Source: Phoma sp. XZ068
Lineage: Eukaryota; Ascomycota; Dothideomycetes; Pleosporales; Didymellaceae
Assembly (NCBI GenBank): GCA_004835665.1
Contig: RBKR01000014.1
Span: 1,178,001-1,242,000, forward strand
Direction of reading: 5' to 3'
DNA: 64,000 nucleotides
Under the pieces are notes generated by a model. That model saw nothing but the letters and a program-made list of their open reading frames with translations. It had not been told where the DNA came from and ran no database searches. A program made the translations under genes and the position numbers. Shown one piece after another: positions 11,876-24,533 of this stretch (position 1 is the first letter of the stretch; each line of letters starts with the position of its first letter).

Positions 11876-13229
11876 ATGCCTCCTTACGATAGCGAGTCTT
11901 CGGACGATGGCGAGGAATACACCGAGACGAACGTCCTGCTAGGTTATGCCACGAAAGATGCCACAGGAGATGCTGTTTCTCACATTGGTGGCGCACCTGT
12001 ACGTGCAAGAATGCTCACACGAGAGAGCCTCACTGACGCCGACACAGAACTGGATAGACGACAAAACAGCACCCTCTGGCGCGCTCGCCAAGTGCAAAGT
12101 GTGCAACGGCCTCCTCAGCCTCCTGCTCGAGCTGAACGGCGACCTCCCCGACCACTTTCCCGGCCATGAACGCAGACTGTATATCTGGAGCTGCCGGCGA
12201 AAGGCATGCAGACGGAAGGAAGGCAGTGTGAGGAGCATTCGTGGGGTGCGCGTTGCAAAGGGCGCATCCGCCAAGTCGAACGCGCGACCAGAGAAGAAAG
12301 AGATCAAGCAGGAGGAAGAAAAGCCGCAGCCGAAGATTGGAGAGTCGCTGTTTGGCGTGAAGAACAGCGCAAGCTCGACAGCCCCGGCGAACCCATTCTC
12401 GAATCCCTTCTCTTCGAGCTCGAATGGCACTGCGCCTGCGAATCCATTTGCTTCGTCTGCCAGTGCAAACCCGTTTGCCGCGCCTACAACCTCCACGCCT
12501 CCACCTGCGATCGAAGTCACACCGGAGGAGAAGAAGGATGAAGCGTCCACTACACTCCCCGAGACCTTTGCACAAAAGGCACGCATCTCTACTCCCACGA
12601 CCACCACACCACAACCAGCACGACCCCACGAGCCCTGGCCGGCCGATTCAGCATTCCCCACACCATTCCCATACTATTCTCTCGACGCCGAGTACGAAGC
12701 AATCGGGACCTCCGCGCCCGAAGTCCCCCAAAACGTGCGCATGATGGACATCGACAACGAAGGCGGCTCAAGCAGCGGCGGCGGCAAGGAAGACAAAGAA
12801 ATCTACGAATCCGCCCACGACGCCGTATTCCAGAAATTCGCCGACCGCGTCGGTGAAAACCCAGAGCAAATCCTGCGCTACGAATTCAAGGGGAAACCGC
12901 TGCTCTACAGCGATGCCGACGCCGTTGGCAAGGCCCTTGCTTCGCACGCGGAGAACACCTCGTCCAAGGTGCAGGTCGCTGGTAAGACGGCGGGTATCCC
13001 GCGGTGCCAGAATTGTGGCGCCGAGAGGGTGTTTGAGGTCCAGCTCACGCCGCATGCAATTACGGAGCTTGAGGCGGAGGAAATGAGTATTGATGGTATG
13101 GAGTGGGGTACGATTATCGTGGGTGTTTGTAGTAAGGATTGTAAGCCTGGGGATGTGGAGGAGGGACAAGTTGGGTATGTGGAGGAGTGGGCGGGTGTGC
13201 AGTGGGAGGAGGTTGCGTCGAAGAAGTAG
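11876..13229 (+). CDS. TSR4: TSR4, PDCD2-family ribosome assembly protein
   Basis: Two exons, 11876-11998 and 12048-13229, around a 49-nt intron with a CTGAC branch site; 434 residues. Exon 1 ends with TNVLLGYA...SHIGGAP and exon 2 opens NWIDDKTAP...CKVCNGLLSLLLELNGDLPD, which together are the PDCD2/TSR4 N-terminal signature. A Cys-bearing segment (WSCRRKAC) follows. Residues ~125-240 are a low-complexity linker with repeated NPF-type tripeptides. The C-terminal PDCD2_C domain contains QILRYEFKGKPLLYS and a CQNCG...C pair. Tsr4 is a dedicated cotranslational chaperone of ribosomal protein Rps2 needed for 40S maturation. The spliced start removes a spurious longer frame that begins at 11946. 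Confidence 0.9.
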
Positions 13230-13983
13230 ATCGACATTCTACTACGTTGAATCTATAGCATGCGAGGCATGTGTTTATCGAACTCGCTCTTCATGGCTTG
13301 GAGTATACAAAGCAGTGGTGCATGGTTATACGCTCTGACTATTCCTTTCTGTCGTTACTCATAATCCTCCTCACACCCTCAGTCTCCTTCCGAGACCATC
13401 CTCCACACACTTCTTTTCCGCCCCACCCTTGCCCACCTCTATCCACCCACCACCAAACCTTCCCCCTCGAATCCGTCTTGAATCCTCATCGACGCCTTGA
13501 CGCAAAATAGAATGCATACCTTCTTCTAGTACTCGCTCCTTCGACATCCGAGTCCTTCCTGTCGCGACTAGCGGTTAGTTTTAGGATGTGAGTCCAGCGA
13601 ACCCGTATGTATAGTACATGTGTTCGATGCTCATATAGACTGCTACTGGGTAAGGCTGGTAGGAGGGGTTGACACAGTAAGGATGGTGGTTAGTTAGTGA
13701 GGGGGTGGGGAAATGAGGGCTATCTTCCAGCGCCAAATGTTTCCACTACAACTTTTTCTTCGAGATACCGTCGATGCTAGTGCTCGCGGGCCCGAATTAC
13801 AGTTGAACTATGTGCATGCGGCAATTTTGTTGCACACACATCTACCATAGCTGGCACATAACCTTGCAGGACCTGCATATAAACGGGTAGCTATGGAAGA
13901 TTAGACTCAATACACGCAAATACTATCAGCTAGCATCATGCAGTATTCTCATCCCTAACTCTTCATTCTATAATTCTACCCGT
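13230..13983. other. Intergenic between convergent genes
   Basis: Lies between the 3' ends of TSR4 and the minus-strand GMC-hydrolase gene. No coding potential or distinct repeat seen. Confidence 0.6.
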
Positions 13984-16900
13984 CTACTTGCTAGCAGCTC
14001 TCACTAGAGCCTGTTCGCAATACTGAACGTGGTGTGCGACCCTCGGGTATACGTCTTTGTAGGCGTCTTTGCCTATCCAACAGTCAAGATGGCCATAACC
14101 CTGCACAACTACACGCTCATACATGCCCTCCGGGAAAGTTTGCTGGAATAGGTCGAAACTCTTTTTCGTGGCAGATGGCCGCCACACAGCGTTATCGCCA
14201 CCGCTTAGGAAGCAGATTTTGAGGCCCTCAAAGCGACGTAGGTTGGCTGGCGTTACCAGGTCGGCAAATCCGGGCAAGTTGGTTCGGATGTGGTGCGATG
14301 GGTCGGCGCCCATGCTTGAGAGATGGGTGAGAAATCTCATGTGGATGCCGTCGAAAAGATCGCCGAGTCGAGCATGAGTTGCATGGTTGAGATTGGCATG
14401 ACTCCAGCACCGACCGAAGGGAAGATTGCAACGATGGCATACCGCAGAGTTACACACCTCGCTTCTATTTCCTGTAGGGTACAGGCGTAGGATCTGATCC
14501 AGCAAGACTTGCATCCATGGGGCTGTGGAGGATGAACGACAAGAAAACCATTCGCCAATAAGCGTCTGAGCCACAGCAATTAGCAACAATCAGCATTTTG
14601 GTGAGATCTCCTCTTACCCTGTAACCCTTGATGAGAGATTGGTGTCTAGCCTTGAAGTCGTTGTCTTTGCTGTAGATCAGGTCGGTGAAGACCTGGCTGC
14701 AGGCTAGCCCGCTTAACCAGTTGGCCTCAACATCGCCATGTAGCAGTGCAGTGGCAAGGGCGATACTACCTAAACAATGAGCGATTGCATATACTGGTCT
14801 GTTTCCCTCTTTTTCTCTTATATATTGTAACGCTGCCTTGACATCGAGCCTGGCATCAAAAACGGTCCACCCCTCCTTCGCCTCTTCACAGATGCCGAAG
14901 CGTAGGATTGGTACGTAGCAACGGTGGCCTAGCGAAGTCAAGTAATCGATGGTGTTTGTAGGTATAGTTGCGAGAGAAAAGATTTGGTCATCGACCGAGG
15001 CACCCGGTATCAGAACAATGGGCATTTTTGTTGAGGTGTGTCGTGTGGTGGGCTCCCATTTCTTGATGCGAATACGTACCCCGTCGGTCGACTCGACCCA
15101 GGTCTCAATTGGTTCCATTTTGTCGGCATACTTGGCATTAAAGCATTCGATATCCCTGTATCGTAATGCACGGAAAGGACTCAGTGTATACGGGACCACT
15201 TTTTGGGCGAAGGAACCTAGGAAACGCAGCTTGGTACAGAGTTGTTGCATATACTTGGTGTCCGGGTTGCATCGAAGAGACAGGAGCTGGAAGAATAAGT
15301 CTTTGGGTGACAACTTCAAGATCCCTTTAGCCACTTGGGTCCCATCTGGCTGCGAAATTGTGGTGAGAAGTGTAGTTGTCGCCCTCCAGGCCCTCGGTAC
15401 CGAAAATGCTATGCTGGAGTCCACCACCTTATGGCCACGAAATATATACATTTTGCCATCTGTGCTCATCAAATTCAGATTGTAGACCAGGTTCAAAGCA
15501 TCCGAAACCTCTGGATCGATTGTGAAGAAGTCAACGGTGCCTCGAGTGATCAACAAGGGTTCGTTTGACAGTGCACTGTAGGACAGTATCCCTGTCACAG
15601 CGCCGTTGTAAGCAGTCTGTACCGAGCGATGAAGGTTGATTGCCATAGACAGCCGTGCGTAGCTGGAAACCGACTCTGCCATTTCGGCAGCAGCCTCAAA
15701 GTCACAGATCTCCTGGGTAGCTTGAAGGAAGCCATGCATTGTCTCATCGAATTTGAGACCGTTAAGGATCTTGTTAAGTTGAACCTGCTCTTCTCTGGCA
15801 TCTAAATCCAGTGTCGAATGGATGCTCTTATAGGGTTTCGCATTAAAGTTGAGTGGCTCGTTCGAGCCTTCATCTACGCTCCATCCCCGTTCAGCTGAGA
15901 TCAGGTCACAGCAGCGTTCTGCAATAGCTGTAATCGTTGCAGAAGGGTTTACGCCTAAGAGTATTAGTCGTTTGATATTTGGAGGGCCCACCAAACTTAC
16001 CAAGAGACGTTGGGATAATTGATGCATCCATACAAACGAGGCCATTGTGTATTTCCTGGCCTAAGCCGGAGTAAACTTGGCCCAGATGATTGACTACCCC
16101 ACCAGCACCGGAATCATCGTTACTCATGCAGGCGCCTCCTAGAGGATGCGCTGTCATGCATGGCATGTCAATCAGCGCTCCTCCAATACTTGCTGCTGCA
16201 CGAGAGAGGAGGCGCTGTACCCTGTGGTTTCTTTGCTCGGCGCCAATGCCTGACCATCGCAAGATTGTTTTCCCGTTCTTTATCTCGTAGGTTCCTTCGT
16301 TCCCGTCATGAGACATCACAAGGTAGACTGCAGTGTTACGGACACTCCCTGTTGCGCAATACGGCCCGTATAACCAGCTCTTCAGACGCGCACTGCTCTT
16401 GCCGATGTCCCACTTTCCGAAAGGCCGTATTAGACGAAGTCTGGTCTCAAGTATTGCTTGTATCATTGGACCTAGTGCTTCCGGTACTGCCCCTTCCTGC
16501 ACCAGAAATCCGTCCTTAACATTCGGTGCTTCATCTGCTCCTCTCAAATCAAGGCAGGCTGAAATTGTAGGCCCACATGACTTCGAATAAGCCGAAAATG
16601 ACACTTCGCGGCCGACACTGTTAATTTCTCGATCGCAATTGTATGCAAACGCTAGGAGGTCGCCATTACCGGACAGCCTTTGGCCGAGAAGTGGCGATGT
16701 CAACAGACCATTCGAGCGGGAACGTAAGAGAATTTCTGTTGTACCTAATGCCCCAGCCCCAAGGACCACGAGCTCTTTCTGCAAACGACGTTAACAGAGC
16801 GTTCATTTCAGTCTTTATAGATGCGCTCTTACCGCTCGAACCCACATCTGTCGTTTCTTTTTAAGGTGGTCGTCGAACACTTCGTAGTAAATAACGTATC

Positions 16901-17831
16901 CGGAGCCATCTTGATTCTTTTTAAGGTACTTCACATCAATGCTGCAAAACATTTCGGCACCCCAAGTCCAGGCATCGGCCAAGTAAGTTGTGAGAACTGA
17001 GTTCTTGGATCCATCATTGATGCCGGTACACTCATTGCCAGAACCAGTCGATAGTTCCATTTCTACACCGGCGCTGTTGACTCCAGACTCGAATTTTGTA
17101 GTCAGTGGCAGGCGGTAGAGGCGATGACTGAGACCCAGATGATGGGCTTGATCCTCGAAGGCCGATAATTTGCGCGGTCTAGGCATAAATTCTGGATATG
17201 GGTTTGGCTGGAACATGCGCTCGCCCCGCTCAAAATCTGTCTTCACTTAGCCGACATAGTGACGAGAAATTAACTCTTTTTTTTCGAATGACGAGGAAAA
17301 TAGCTTACATTGTCCTAGAGCATGACTATTCTCTCGAATTCCGACCGGCCACTCCGGGCCTTCGAAGATCCTCTCGTCTGGTCGAAGCATCACACCTGCA
17401 TTGACTAGACTCGTTCCACCTAGACCACACCCTGAAAACACATATTGGCCATCACCCTGGTAAGCTTGGTACAAGCCAGAAGGTTTGCCTAGGCTTGAAT
17501 GTCTTCCAGGTCGTCTATCTTGGAGATGGTATTCTTGCAGCGCTGTCGTCAAGGAATGCGGATACTGGCTAGGCCACTTTTCCTCACCGCGCTCGAGAAG
17601 GCACACTTTCCTGCCCGCTCTTGCAAATCTGGATGCTGCAACACCGCCGCCATATCCAGAACCAATGATGACTATATCGTACTCTGGTCGCATGAGCGCT
17701 GGATCCTTGCTCAGACGTGGTATTTCCCGGCTTCTCGACCGCGTAGACGCTCGAAATCGGCGGCGAAAACCGATGCAGAGCAGGGAGCAGCATGCCGCAC
17801 AGAGTGCGCATATCAATAGTAGAGCAAACAT
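13984..17831 (-). CDS. GMC oxidoreductase (cholesterol-oxidase type) fused to alpha/beta hydrolase
   Basis: Five exons read on the minus strand: 17831-17309, 17245-16833, 16778-16001, 15954-14618 and 14565-13984. All introns are GT-AG, ~47-63 nt, and the phases add up to one frame of 1210 residues. Residues 1-22 are a hydrophobic membrane anchor or signal. The FAD-binding motif GSGYGGG is at ~57-63, LVVLGAGALGTTEIL just after 312, and the C-terminal GMC signatures HPLGGACMS and PTSLGVNPS end near 577. A second domain follows: nucleophile elbow AHCLGS (Cys ~965), candidate acid in SGGD (Asp ~1141) and histidine in GYGHLD (~1176). The oxidase half resembles bacterial-type cholesterol oxidases; a sterol-like substrate is inferred. 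The hydrolase has Cys where Ser is usual. No neighbouring gene suggests a pathway. Confidence 0.85.
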
Positions 17832-19615
17832 GAAGCGTGAAATGGTTTGTACGCAAATCTCACCAGGACCAACGCCTCCCTAGAAGTAGTAATCGTGCAG
17901 TAGCAGAACTTTACGGACTAACCAAAAGTCAGCACTTACAGTCTGTGCAGCCATCACAGGTCATCGTTGAGATGAATGGATGCAGGACTACAGAGTGTGT
18001 AAGCGCTACGAGAACCTTGCATCGTGGTGAATGGTCATTGATCAACCCGATTCCCGGTTGAGTATGCGACTTAGACCAAATTATCACAATAAGGAAGGAA
18101 ATGCAAGGCACAGTTTCCTGATTTGTTATGTCCTAGTATCGATACCCACAGAGGTGAGAAAGATGACTGCAGTTCAGCTGCACACGTTAGGCAATCTTTC
18201 CGTGCAAAATTCCCCATCCAAGATCTTTCGAGGCGCCTAACCCTGGAAAACCCGAGGCCGTAGTCAATATTCTGGCCGTTGACTGGGGCAATATATTGAG
18301 GTAGCACAAGACATAAGCTCTTGATTCCGCATCTGGCTTTGGGTGCGTGCCTGAAAAGCTCGCTGTACGTCGTCGTGGTCATGGTGGGGCGGATGCTCAA
18401 ATCTTTTCGACCAACTGGAAGTCTGGTCAGCACTAAGTAGGCTCGTCTTGCGTCCGTAGCCGTGATAAGAGCAACAACTGAGCTGATATCAGTTTATAGA
18501 GAAGGTCGTGGCACTCAACAGGCGGCAGTTCAGCAATGGCATCAACTTTGGTGCCTTGGCAATGTGCCGCGTTCCCTTCCACCTCTCACGGATCTTGCCA
18601 GAGCAGCATACTCTGCTGATCATTGGCCACGAGATTGCCGCAGGCTAGACTGCTCATATAAATATGTTGGGTTTCGTCCGGAGTCGGCCTCTCACTATAG
18701 TACCACAGCAGCCGGAGTACTTTCAATTGTAGGGCGAGGCTTTTTACTCTAGGATGCAGGTCCACACCTGTAACCACCTACAGGCAACCTAGGTAGTCAA
18801 ACGCTGAATACGAGTATCCCGTTGATGCTCTTTTGTATGGTTCAACATCGCCAGTATTTGCCGACATCGCACAGTGATGTCTCGAATGCTGCGGCTCAGA
18901 TCTGGTTTGCAATACTTTCAATTCGGTGAGGAGTCAGGACAGCCACGCACATGTGAAGCCTTCAGTTGAAGTCGCTACGCTATCACAGGCAGGCGTCAAT
19001 ACGACGTGGCCGTGTTGACATTGAGCAATACTTTGACGCTCGCCATAGAAAAATGTCAGGGCTTTAGACACGATGAAGTTCTAAAAACAAAGAACCAAAG
19101 TGCAGTTAGTCCCAGGAAGTGCAATCGAATTCAAGGCGGCGGTCCATCCAACTACAAATAACAATGTAGCAGATGCGATGCCTTGCTATTGTGGACGCCA
19201 AAATAACCACGGTGAACCGAAAAGTAGAGCAAGGGAGTGACGCTTTCGAAATTATCAAGCAAGAAAACCCTAATGCTTAGATAGATAGAAGTAGTGCGAC
19301 ATAGGCAACTCAAATAAAGTTGAAGGGTGTTTACTGAAACCTGCAAATTGCTAGATCGCTTTGCCAGATTTTGTGGTCCTCTCAGCAGGCATTAGTACTC
19401 ACTAGAATAGTACTTCCACTACTAACAGTACGGAGACGTCAAGTGGCATAAAACCCAGCGACTAAGATACTTTGAACCACCAAAAACTCCCAACCTGGAG
19501 AGAAATCCATTTCCCCAGGGTGTGCTAAATGCCACCCACATATCAATGCCGTCGACGTACAAACCCCAACAGGAAAATGTATTTCAGTTCGAAGTCTATT
19601 GTGCGCTCCTCGCGC
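17832..19615. other. Intergenic, no supported gene
   Basis: Contains the upstream region of the GMC-hydrolase gene and the 3' region of the zinc-finger gene. A minus-strand frame at 18071-18433 has some protein-like composition and possible splice sites, but no motif and no convincing extension. Confidence 0.5.
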
Positions 19616-20691
19616 TCATGCAAATCCAACTAGTTTCTGCCGTCCCGTAATGAAACCATGCACATGCGTCTGCACCTTCTCAAACCTCACAAACCCACAG
19701 CTTTCACTCTCAAGATGATTGAACAGCGCGGCCAACCGTACAAACTGGCCCCCGCAACTTCGGTTTGGGCAGTGATACAATTTATCGTCATGAGCCGGCG
19801 ATCCCAGATGCTGATTCAGTGCGCGCAGGGAGTCGTACTCGCGGTGGCAGAGGTAGCACTCGTAACTATCACCGTTCCAGGATGCGTTCGTTGCGATGGT
19901 CTGGGTATCGGTGTCCGGATAGGTTAGTAGTTTGTTGGTAACTATGCCGCTGGGGTCGCGGTGGCTGATGGCCTGGAAGATGGTTCGGTGATTGATGTTC
20001 TTGGCGCGGGGGCAGGAGCCTGTTTCAAGGTGGTGCGAGAGTCCGCTTGCTGAAGTCAAAGCTGTTTTGCAGAAAGGGCATGGGACATTTTTGCCGCGGT
20101 GGGTGCTCGAGTTAAGATGCTGTGGTAGTTAGTATTACTCAAGGCCTGAGAGAGAAGACGTAAGTCAGTAAACAGATAGCGAGATGAACATACCATCTTC
20201 AAGGCATTTTCACTTGTAAATGATCTGTTACATTCGTTGCAGTAGTGTTGTTCGTGGTGGTTTAGAGCATCCATGTGCTGGTTGACAGATATCTCGGTGT
20301 GGAATCTTCTGTTACAGGTGTCGCACTCGAACTGAGGCTCGCGGTGTCCAGTATCATCCATATGCTGGTCCGCTGAACGCTGGGTGAAGAACTCTCGATC
20401 GCACGTGTCACATTCGAATTGAGGCCTGTGATGTCCTGTATCATCCATGTGCTGGTCCGCGGAGCGCTGAGTGTGGAATTCTCGGTCACACATATCACAC
20501 TCAAACTGAGGCTCTCGATGGCCTGTGTCGTCCATGTGCTGGTCCGCAGAGCGCTGGGTGCTGAATTCTCGATCGCATGTATCACATTCGTAACGTGGAC
20601 CCCAGTGATCAAGTGCATTCATGTGCTGTGTGGCAGCTTGCTGGCTGCCAAACTCACGATCGCATGTTTCGCACTCGTACTCGTCATACAT
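19616..20691 (-). CDS. C2H2 zinc-finger protein with tandem near-identical fingers
   Basis: Two exons on the minus strand, 20691-20194 and 20119-19616, with a GTATGT/CACAG intron; 333 residues. Five C2H2 fingers follow one another at an exact 29-residue spacing (first cysteines at 7, 36, 65, 94, 123), a sixth (CNECNRSFTSENALKMHL) spans the intron, then come a degenerate finger and two more (CYLCHREYDSL..., CPNRSCGGQF...). Long CX2CX12HX5H-type spacing resembles fungal U1-like C2H2 fingers that bind RNA, DNA or protein; the target is unknown. Start is the ATG directly before the first finger, although the frame is open upstream. Fingers 2-4 are nearly identical, see the repeat entry. Confidence 0.82.
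20332..20592 (-). repeat. Three 87-bp tandem repeats encoding zinc fingers 2-4
   Basis: Three consecutive 87-bp units encode the same 29-residue finger, differing at only a few residues (for example DTCDREF, DMCDREF, DTCDREF). A more diverged unit lies on each side. This indicates recent internal duplication or gene conversion. Confidence 0.85.
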
Positions 20692-21418
20692 AATGGATTG
20701 AACTCTTGAAAAAAAATTGGTTATTTGAAAAGTGGTCGTTCCAGATTGATCCTGTACGGGTAGATATAGAGATATCTCAAAATTCTCAAGATAGACCGGA
20801 ACGGAGAGGAGGTGGAATGAGGGGTCAATAGAAAGCCAAGCGGATGTTGTCCGAAAGTAAATAATTGGGCATTGGGTCGTTAACCTTGTTCCTGCCGTAT
20901 CACTGTGCCACAACGAGCGGGGTTGTTCCTTCCAAGCCTTTCCACCAGCCTGATCGTAATGTACCGAAATGGGTACCAAACGCACGCCAGACTTCAACTT
21001 GTATTGTTGACTATTCAAAGTATTCCCGTAATGGCACGGCTGCAGAGTTCTGTTTGGATCCACAGGCTCATAGCGGTCCGTCCCGACCGCAAGCTAGCGC
21101 AACCTCGTGGTCTGCACTGCAGGGTTCAAAGTGTATGCAAGTTGAATTGAGGTCGTAGCCTCGACATGATCCTCGTGTAGGTCTGTTGCATGCGTCTGCA
21201 GGAGGATTCGATCCGTGGCGGAGTGTCATTGGAGCAAGGCGAGAGGTCTTATCAGACAGGAATCCAACACAATGTTGCCCAGTAAATTCACGTGTTTCAC
21301 GTCAAGTGGAATGAACCGAGTACCTCGACAAGGGTGAGCCGTGTATTTGAAGAGCAGGGCTTCCTTATAATTTCTTACATCCTGCCGTTCATTCATTTCA
21401 AGCTCGATTCTCCTTTTC
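20692..21418. other. Divergent intergenic region between zinc-finger and dynamin-like genes
   Basis: A 727-bp spacer from which the zinc-finger gene (minus) and the dynamin-like gene (plus) diverge; it must hold both promoters. No further coding sequence is seen. Confidence 0.6.
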
Positions 21419-23998
21419 ATGCGAATAATCAATCCGACGATGGCTGAAAGCGATCCCATGCTCGGGAAAAAGACGACGCTGCAGTCTAATGACACACGGA
21501 ATCTGTTAGATGTTGTCGACAATCTCCGCTCCCACGGAATAAATCGTTACATCGACTTGCCAGAGATCATTGTATGTGGCGAACAGTCCTCCGGGAAAAG
21601 CTCAGTCCTTGAAGCGGTTTCAGGAGTGAGATTTCCAAGTAAAGATAATCTATGTACTAGATTCGCAACCGAGTTGATTCTTCGGCGAGGCCCAAATGCA
21701 CCCATCAAAATCCGCATTGTTCCGGGCGCCCGGGAAAATCGCTCGGAGAGTGAATTGGCGAAATTGCTGGGTTTCAGCGTCTCGGTCTCCGCGGAGGATC
21801 TTCAGCTTGAGGATATCATTGAGGCAGCCAAGGATGCAATGGGGATTGATGATAGTAGTAAAGTATTTAGCTCGGATATCCTTCGCTTAGAGCTGTCAGG
21901 ACCTGAGCAGCCGCATCTTACGCTTGTTGATCTACCTGGCTTATTCCAAGCCGGCAGCCGCTCACAATCAGACGCAGACAGCGAGACGGTCAGGTCTCTT
22001 GTTCTGTCATACATGCAGAGTCCACGAAGTATCATCCTTGCCGTGGTGTCTGCTAAGAATGATTTCAACAACCAATCAATCACGAAGTATTCTCGCCAAA
22101 TCGATCCGGAGGGAGTACGCACTCTTGGGCTAATTACAAAGCCGGATACGTTAGATGAGGGGTCAGATAGTGAGCGGTTCTATATCGAGTTGGCACAAAA
22201 CAAGGACGTCAAGTTTCGACTGGGTTGGCACGTTCTTCGCAACAGAGATTACATCTCTAGGAACTCGTCTGCCGAGGAGCGTGACAAAGCCGAAGCCCAA
22301 TTTTTCGCTTCGGGGATCTGGAAATCACTCTCACATACCCAGGTTGGAGTTCATACTTTGAAGCCCAGGCTCAGCAAGATCCTCAAGGACCACATCATCG
22401 CGCAGCTGCCTGACGTTCTCACTCAGATCAAAGACGGTATTCAAGACTGTACAAATAGGTTGAACGATCTGGGTGCATCGAGAGCCACAACTCAAGAGCA
22501 GCGGCGATACCTCTTGCAAGTCAGCCAATCCTTCAACGTACTTGTCAGAGCTGCGATCGACGGGCAATACTCAGACCCATTTTTTGGTGACGCCTCTTCC
22601 AATGAGGGCTACCAAAAGCGTCTCAGAGCAGTGCTTCAGAACAAATTGACAGATTTTGCGGAAGCGATGCGCAAGGAAGGCCATACGTATACTATCATTG
22701 ACGATGGCCTTTCTAAGTCTCCTCATCAGATTTCTCGCTCAGAGTACGTCTCAAAGGTCACTAGACTTCGCGAAAGAAGCAGAGGCCGGGAATTGCCTGG
22801 TACATTCGATCCACTTATCATTGGGCATTTATTCCACGAACAGCGTGAACCGTGGGCGAAGTTGATCGATACATATCTGGAAACTATTCTTCAGGCTGTT
22901 TACTTCCTGGCGCGCACGGCATTGGCGCACGCCTGCGACAGAACAACCCTTGAGGGCCTGTCAAAACACTTTATCTACACGCGCTTAGAGAAGCTGGCAA
23001 GAAATCTCCGCAATAAGGTAACAGAGCTCCTCAAACCTCATGAAACTAGCCACCCTATCACATACAATCACTACCTCACCGACAACGTCCAGAGAGCACA
23101 AAGTAAGCGTCGCGCACACGAGGTCAAGATGTCCTTGATGAAACTTTTTGGCGAAGACTGCATTATCGATGGCGTCGTCAACACCCCAATTAATATCAAC
23201 GTGTTGGTCAACACGCTCGTAACCAAAACAGAAGCAGACATGAACAATTACGCCAGCTCCATTGCTACAGACTTCATGGAAGCCTATTACAAAGTGAGCA
23301 GAATCAACAGGCCTTTCGTACTGCAACCTGACAGCAATAGGTGGCAATGAAGAGGATCATCGATGACTTTAGTGTGCTCGCTGTTGAAGCATGTCTCGTT
23401 CAAGAACTCCCAACTTTGTTCTGCCCTGCCGATGTGATTGATATCGACGATACAACAGTAGCTATATTAGCATCAGAGAGCGAAGACTCTTCGACAGAGA
23501 GAATGGCTTATAACGAGAAGCTCAAGGTCCTGGAAAGCGGACTGCAAGCACTGCAAAGCATTAGGGATGTCTCATTCGCTCTTGAAGGTATGAATATTCT
23601 GCCGTTCGCTCCAGAACATGCATATTGATAACAACCAGAACCCACTATTCTGCAAGCCCCGACTTTCGTAAACAGCGAGCCCAAGTCGGAGCGTACGGAT
23701 GATACTTCTGTGCAAGGTACGAACAGGAAATCTGGATTTCTTCTGCCACTGACGCTTCGAAATAGATCTCGAATGGGAGCATGATGAACCGGCGCCAATA
23801 GAGACGTCTCAATATGACTAAGATATTGCAGAGCAACCACCAGACCCTGAGGACGCTATGCTACCAGAGGTTGCTCCGTCAGCGGGCGATTGGCCTCTAG
23901 ATGAAGCAACACCTACACCTGACGACCCTTGGGAGGTACCTGTTACAACTCCCGCCAAGAAGACCAAAAAGGCAAGGAACAAAGTCTATTCTTCCTAG
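21419..23998 (+). CDS. Dynamin-like large GTPase (Mx/dynamin superfamily)
   Basis: Exon 1 is 21419-23293 (an alternative ATG at 21440 fits well too). The apparent stop at 23348 lies outside the coding path: a 47-nt GTGAGC...AATAG intron (23294-23340) joins AYYK to VAMKRIIDD. The GTPase domain has P-loop GEQSSGKSS, switch LVDLPGLF and base-binding ITKPD; middle and effector-like helical regions follow, and the 23341 exon carries a GED-like helix (RIIDDFSVLAVEACLV...). Family members remodel membranes or act in Mx-type defence; no pleckstrin or transmembrane segment is seen. The 3' end is uncertain: an intron beginning near 23588 extends the protein into an acidic tail, in which an in-frame TAA at 23819-23821 interrupts a frame otherwise open to 23998. 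A longer second intron ending near 23831 would skip it. Confidence 0.82.
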
Positions 23999-24533
23999 GA
24001 ATGAGTTCTGAACCGCTTCTCAGGACATAGAGTTGGGAAAGATATTGAACGAAACAGTCACTTTCGAAACATGATCATGACATCCACCAAAAAACTATTC
24101 ATTATTTCTTTCTCTCTGTTTGATACTACGAATCATGAGCCTTGGGGCGCTGCTTGCTTTGTCGGTTGTCCTCAACGACATTTATATAGGGTCGACAGCA
24201 CAAGATCCCATGAACCAGCTCATCCACACCCCCGGATTAATGCGTTTAGAACACTAGCCATTAGTGAAATACAATTCGTTTAAACAGACTATTGAAACGT
24301 CTCCAGCTCTATTGCATATAACGGTGAATGGGGAGACAGACAATATGCACTAACGTTGATATGGTACAAGAAACACGCAAGACATATATCCGCAAAACAG
24401 TTCATTACAAGCTTGCATCGATATAATCTCAACACTAAAAGGGCTCATACTATCTCCGCAGATTACCTTTGCCCTGCATTTATGCCACGGTGTATTCAGG
24501 AAAATCGAACTAATCTGATAAGTGCTAGCCGGA
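23999..24533. other. Intergenic between convergent genes
   Basis: No gene, repeat or motif recognised between the dynamin-like gene and the APH-type pseudogene. Confidence 0.6.

Noticed and set aside
13984..17831. Five separate small genes on the minus strand
   Set aside because: The pieces follow the order of one GMC-hydrolase protein and GT-AG introns with matching phases join them all.
23294..23350. Apparent stop (TGA 23348-23350) splitting the dynamin-like gene
   Set aside because: A clean 47-nt intron, 23294-23340, joins both parts in frame and gives the usual sequence at the junction.
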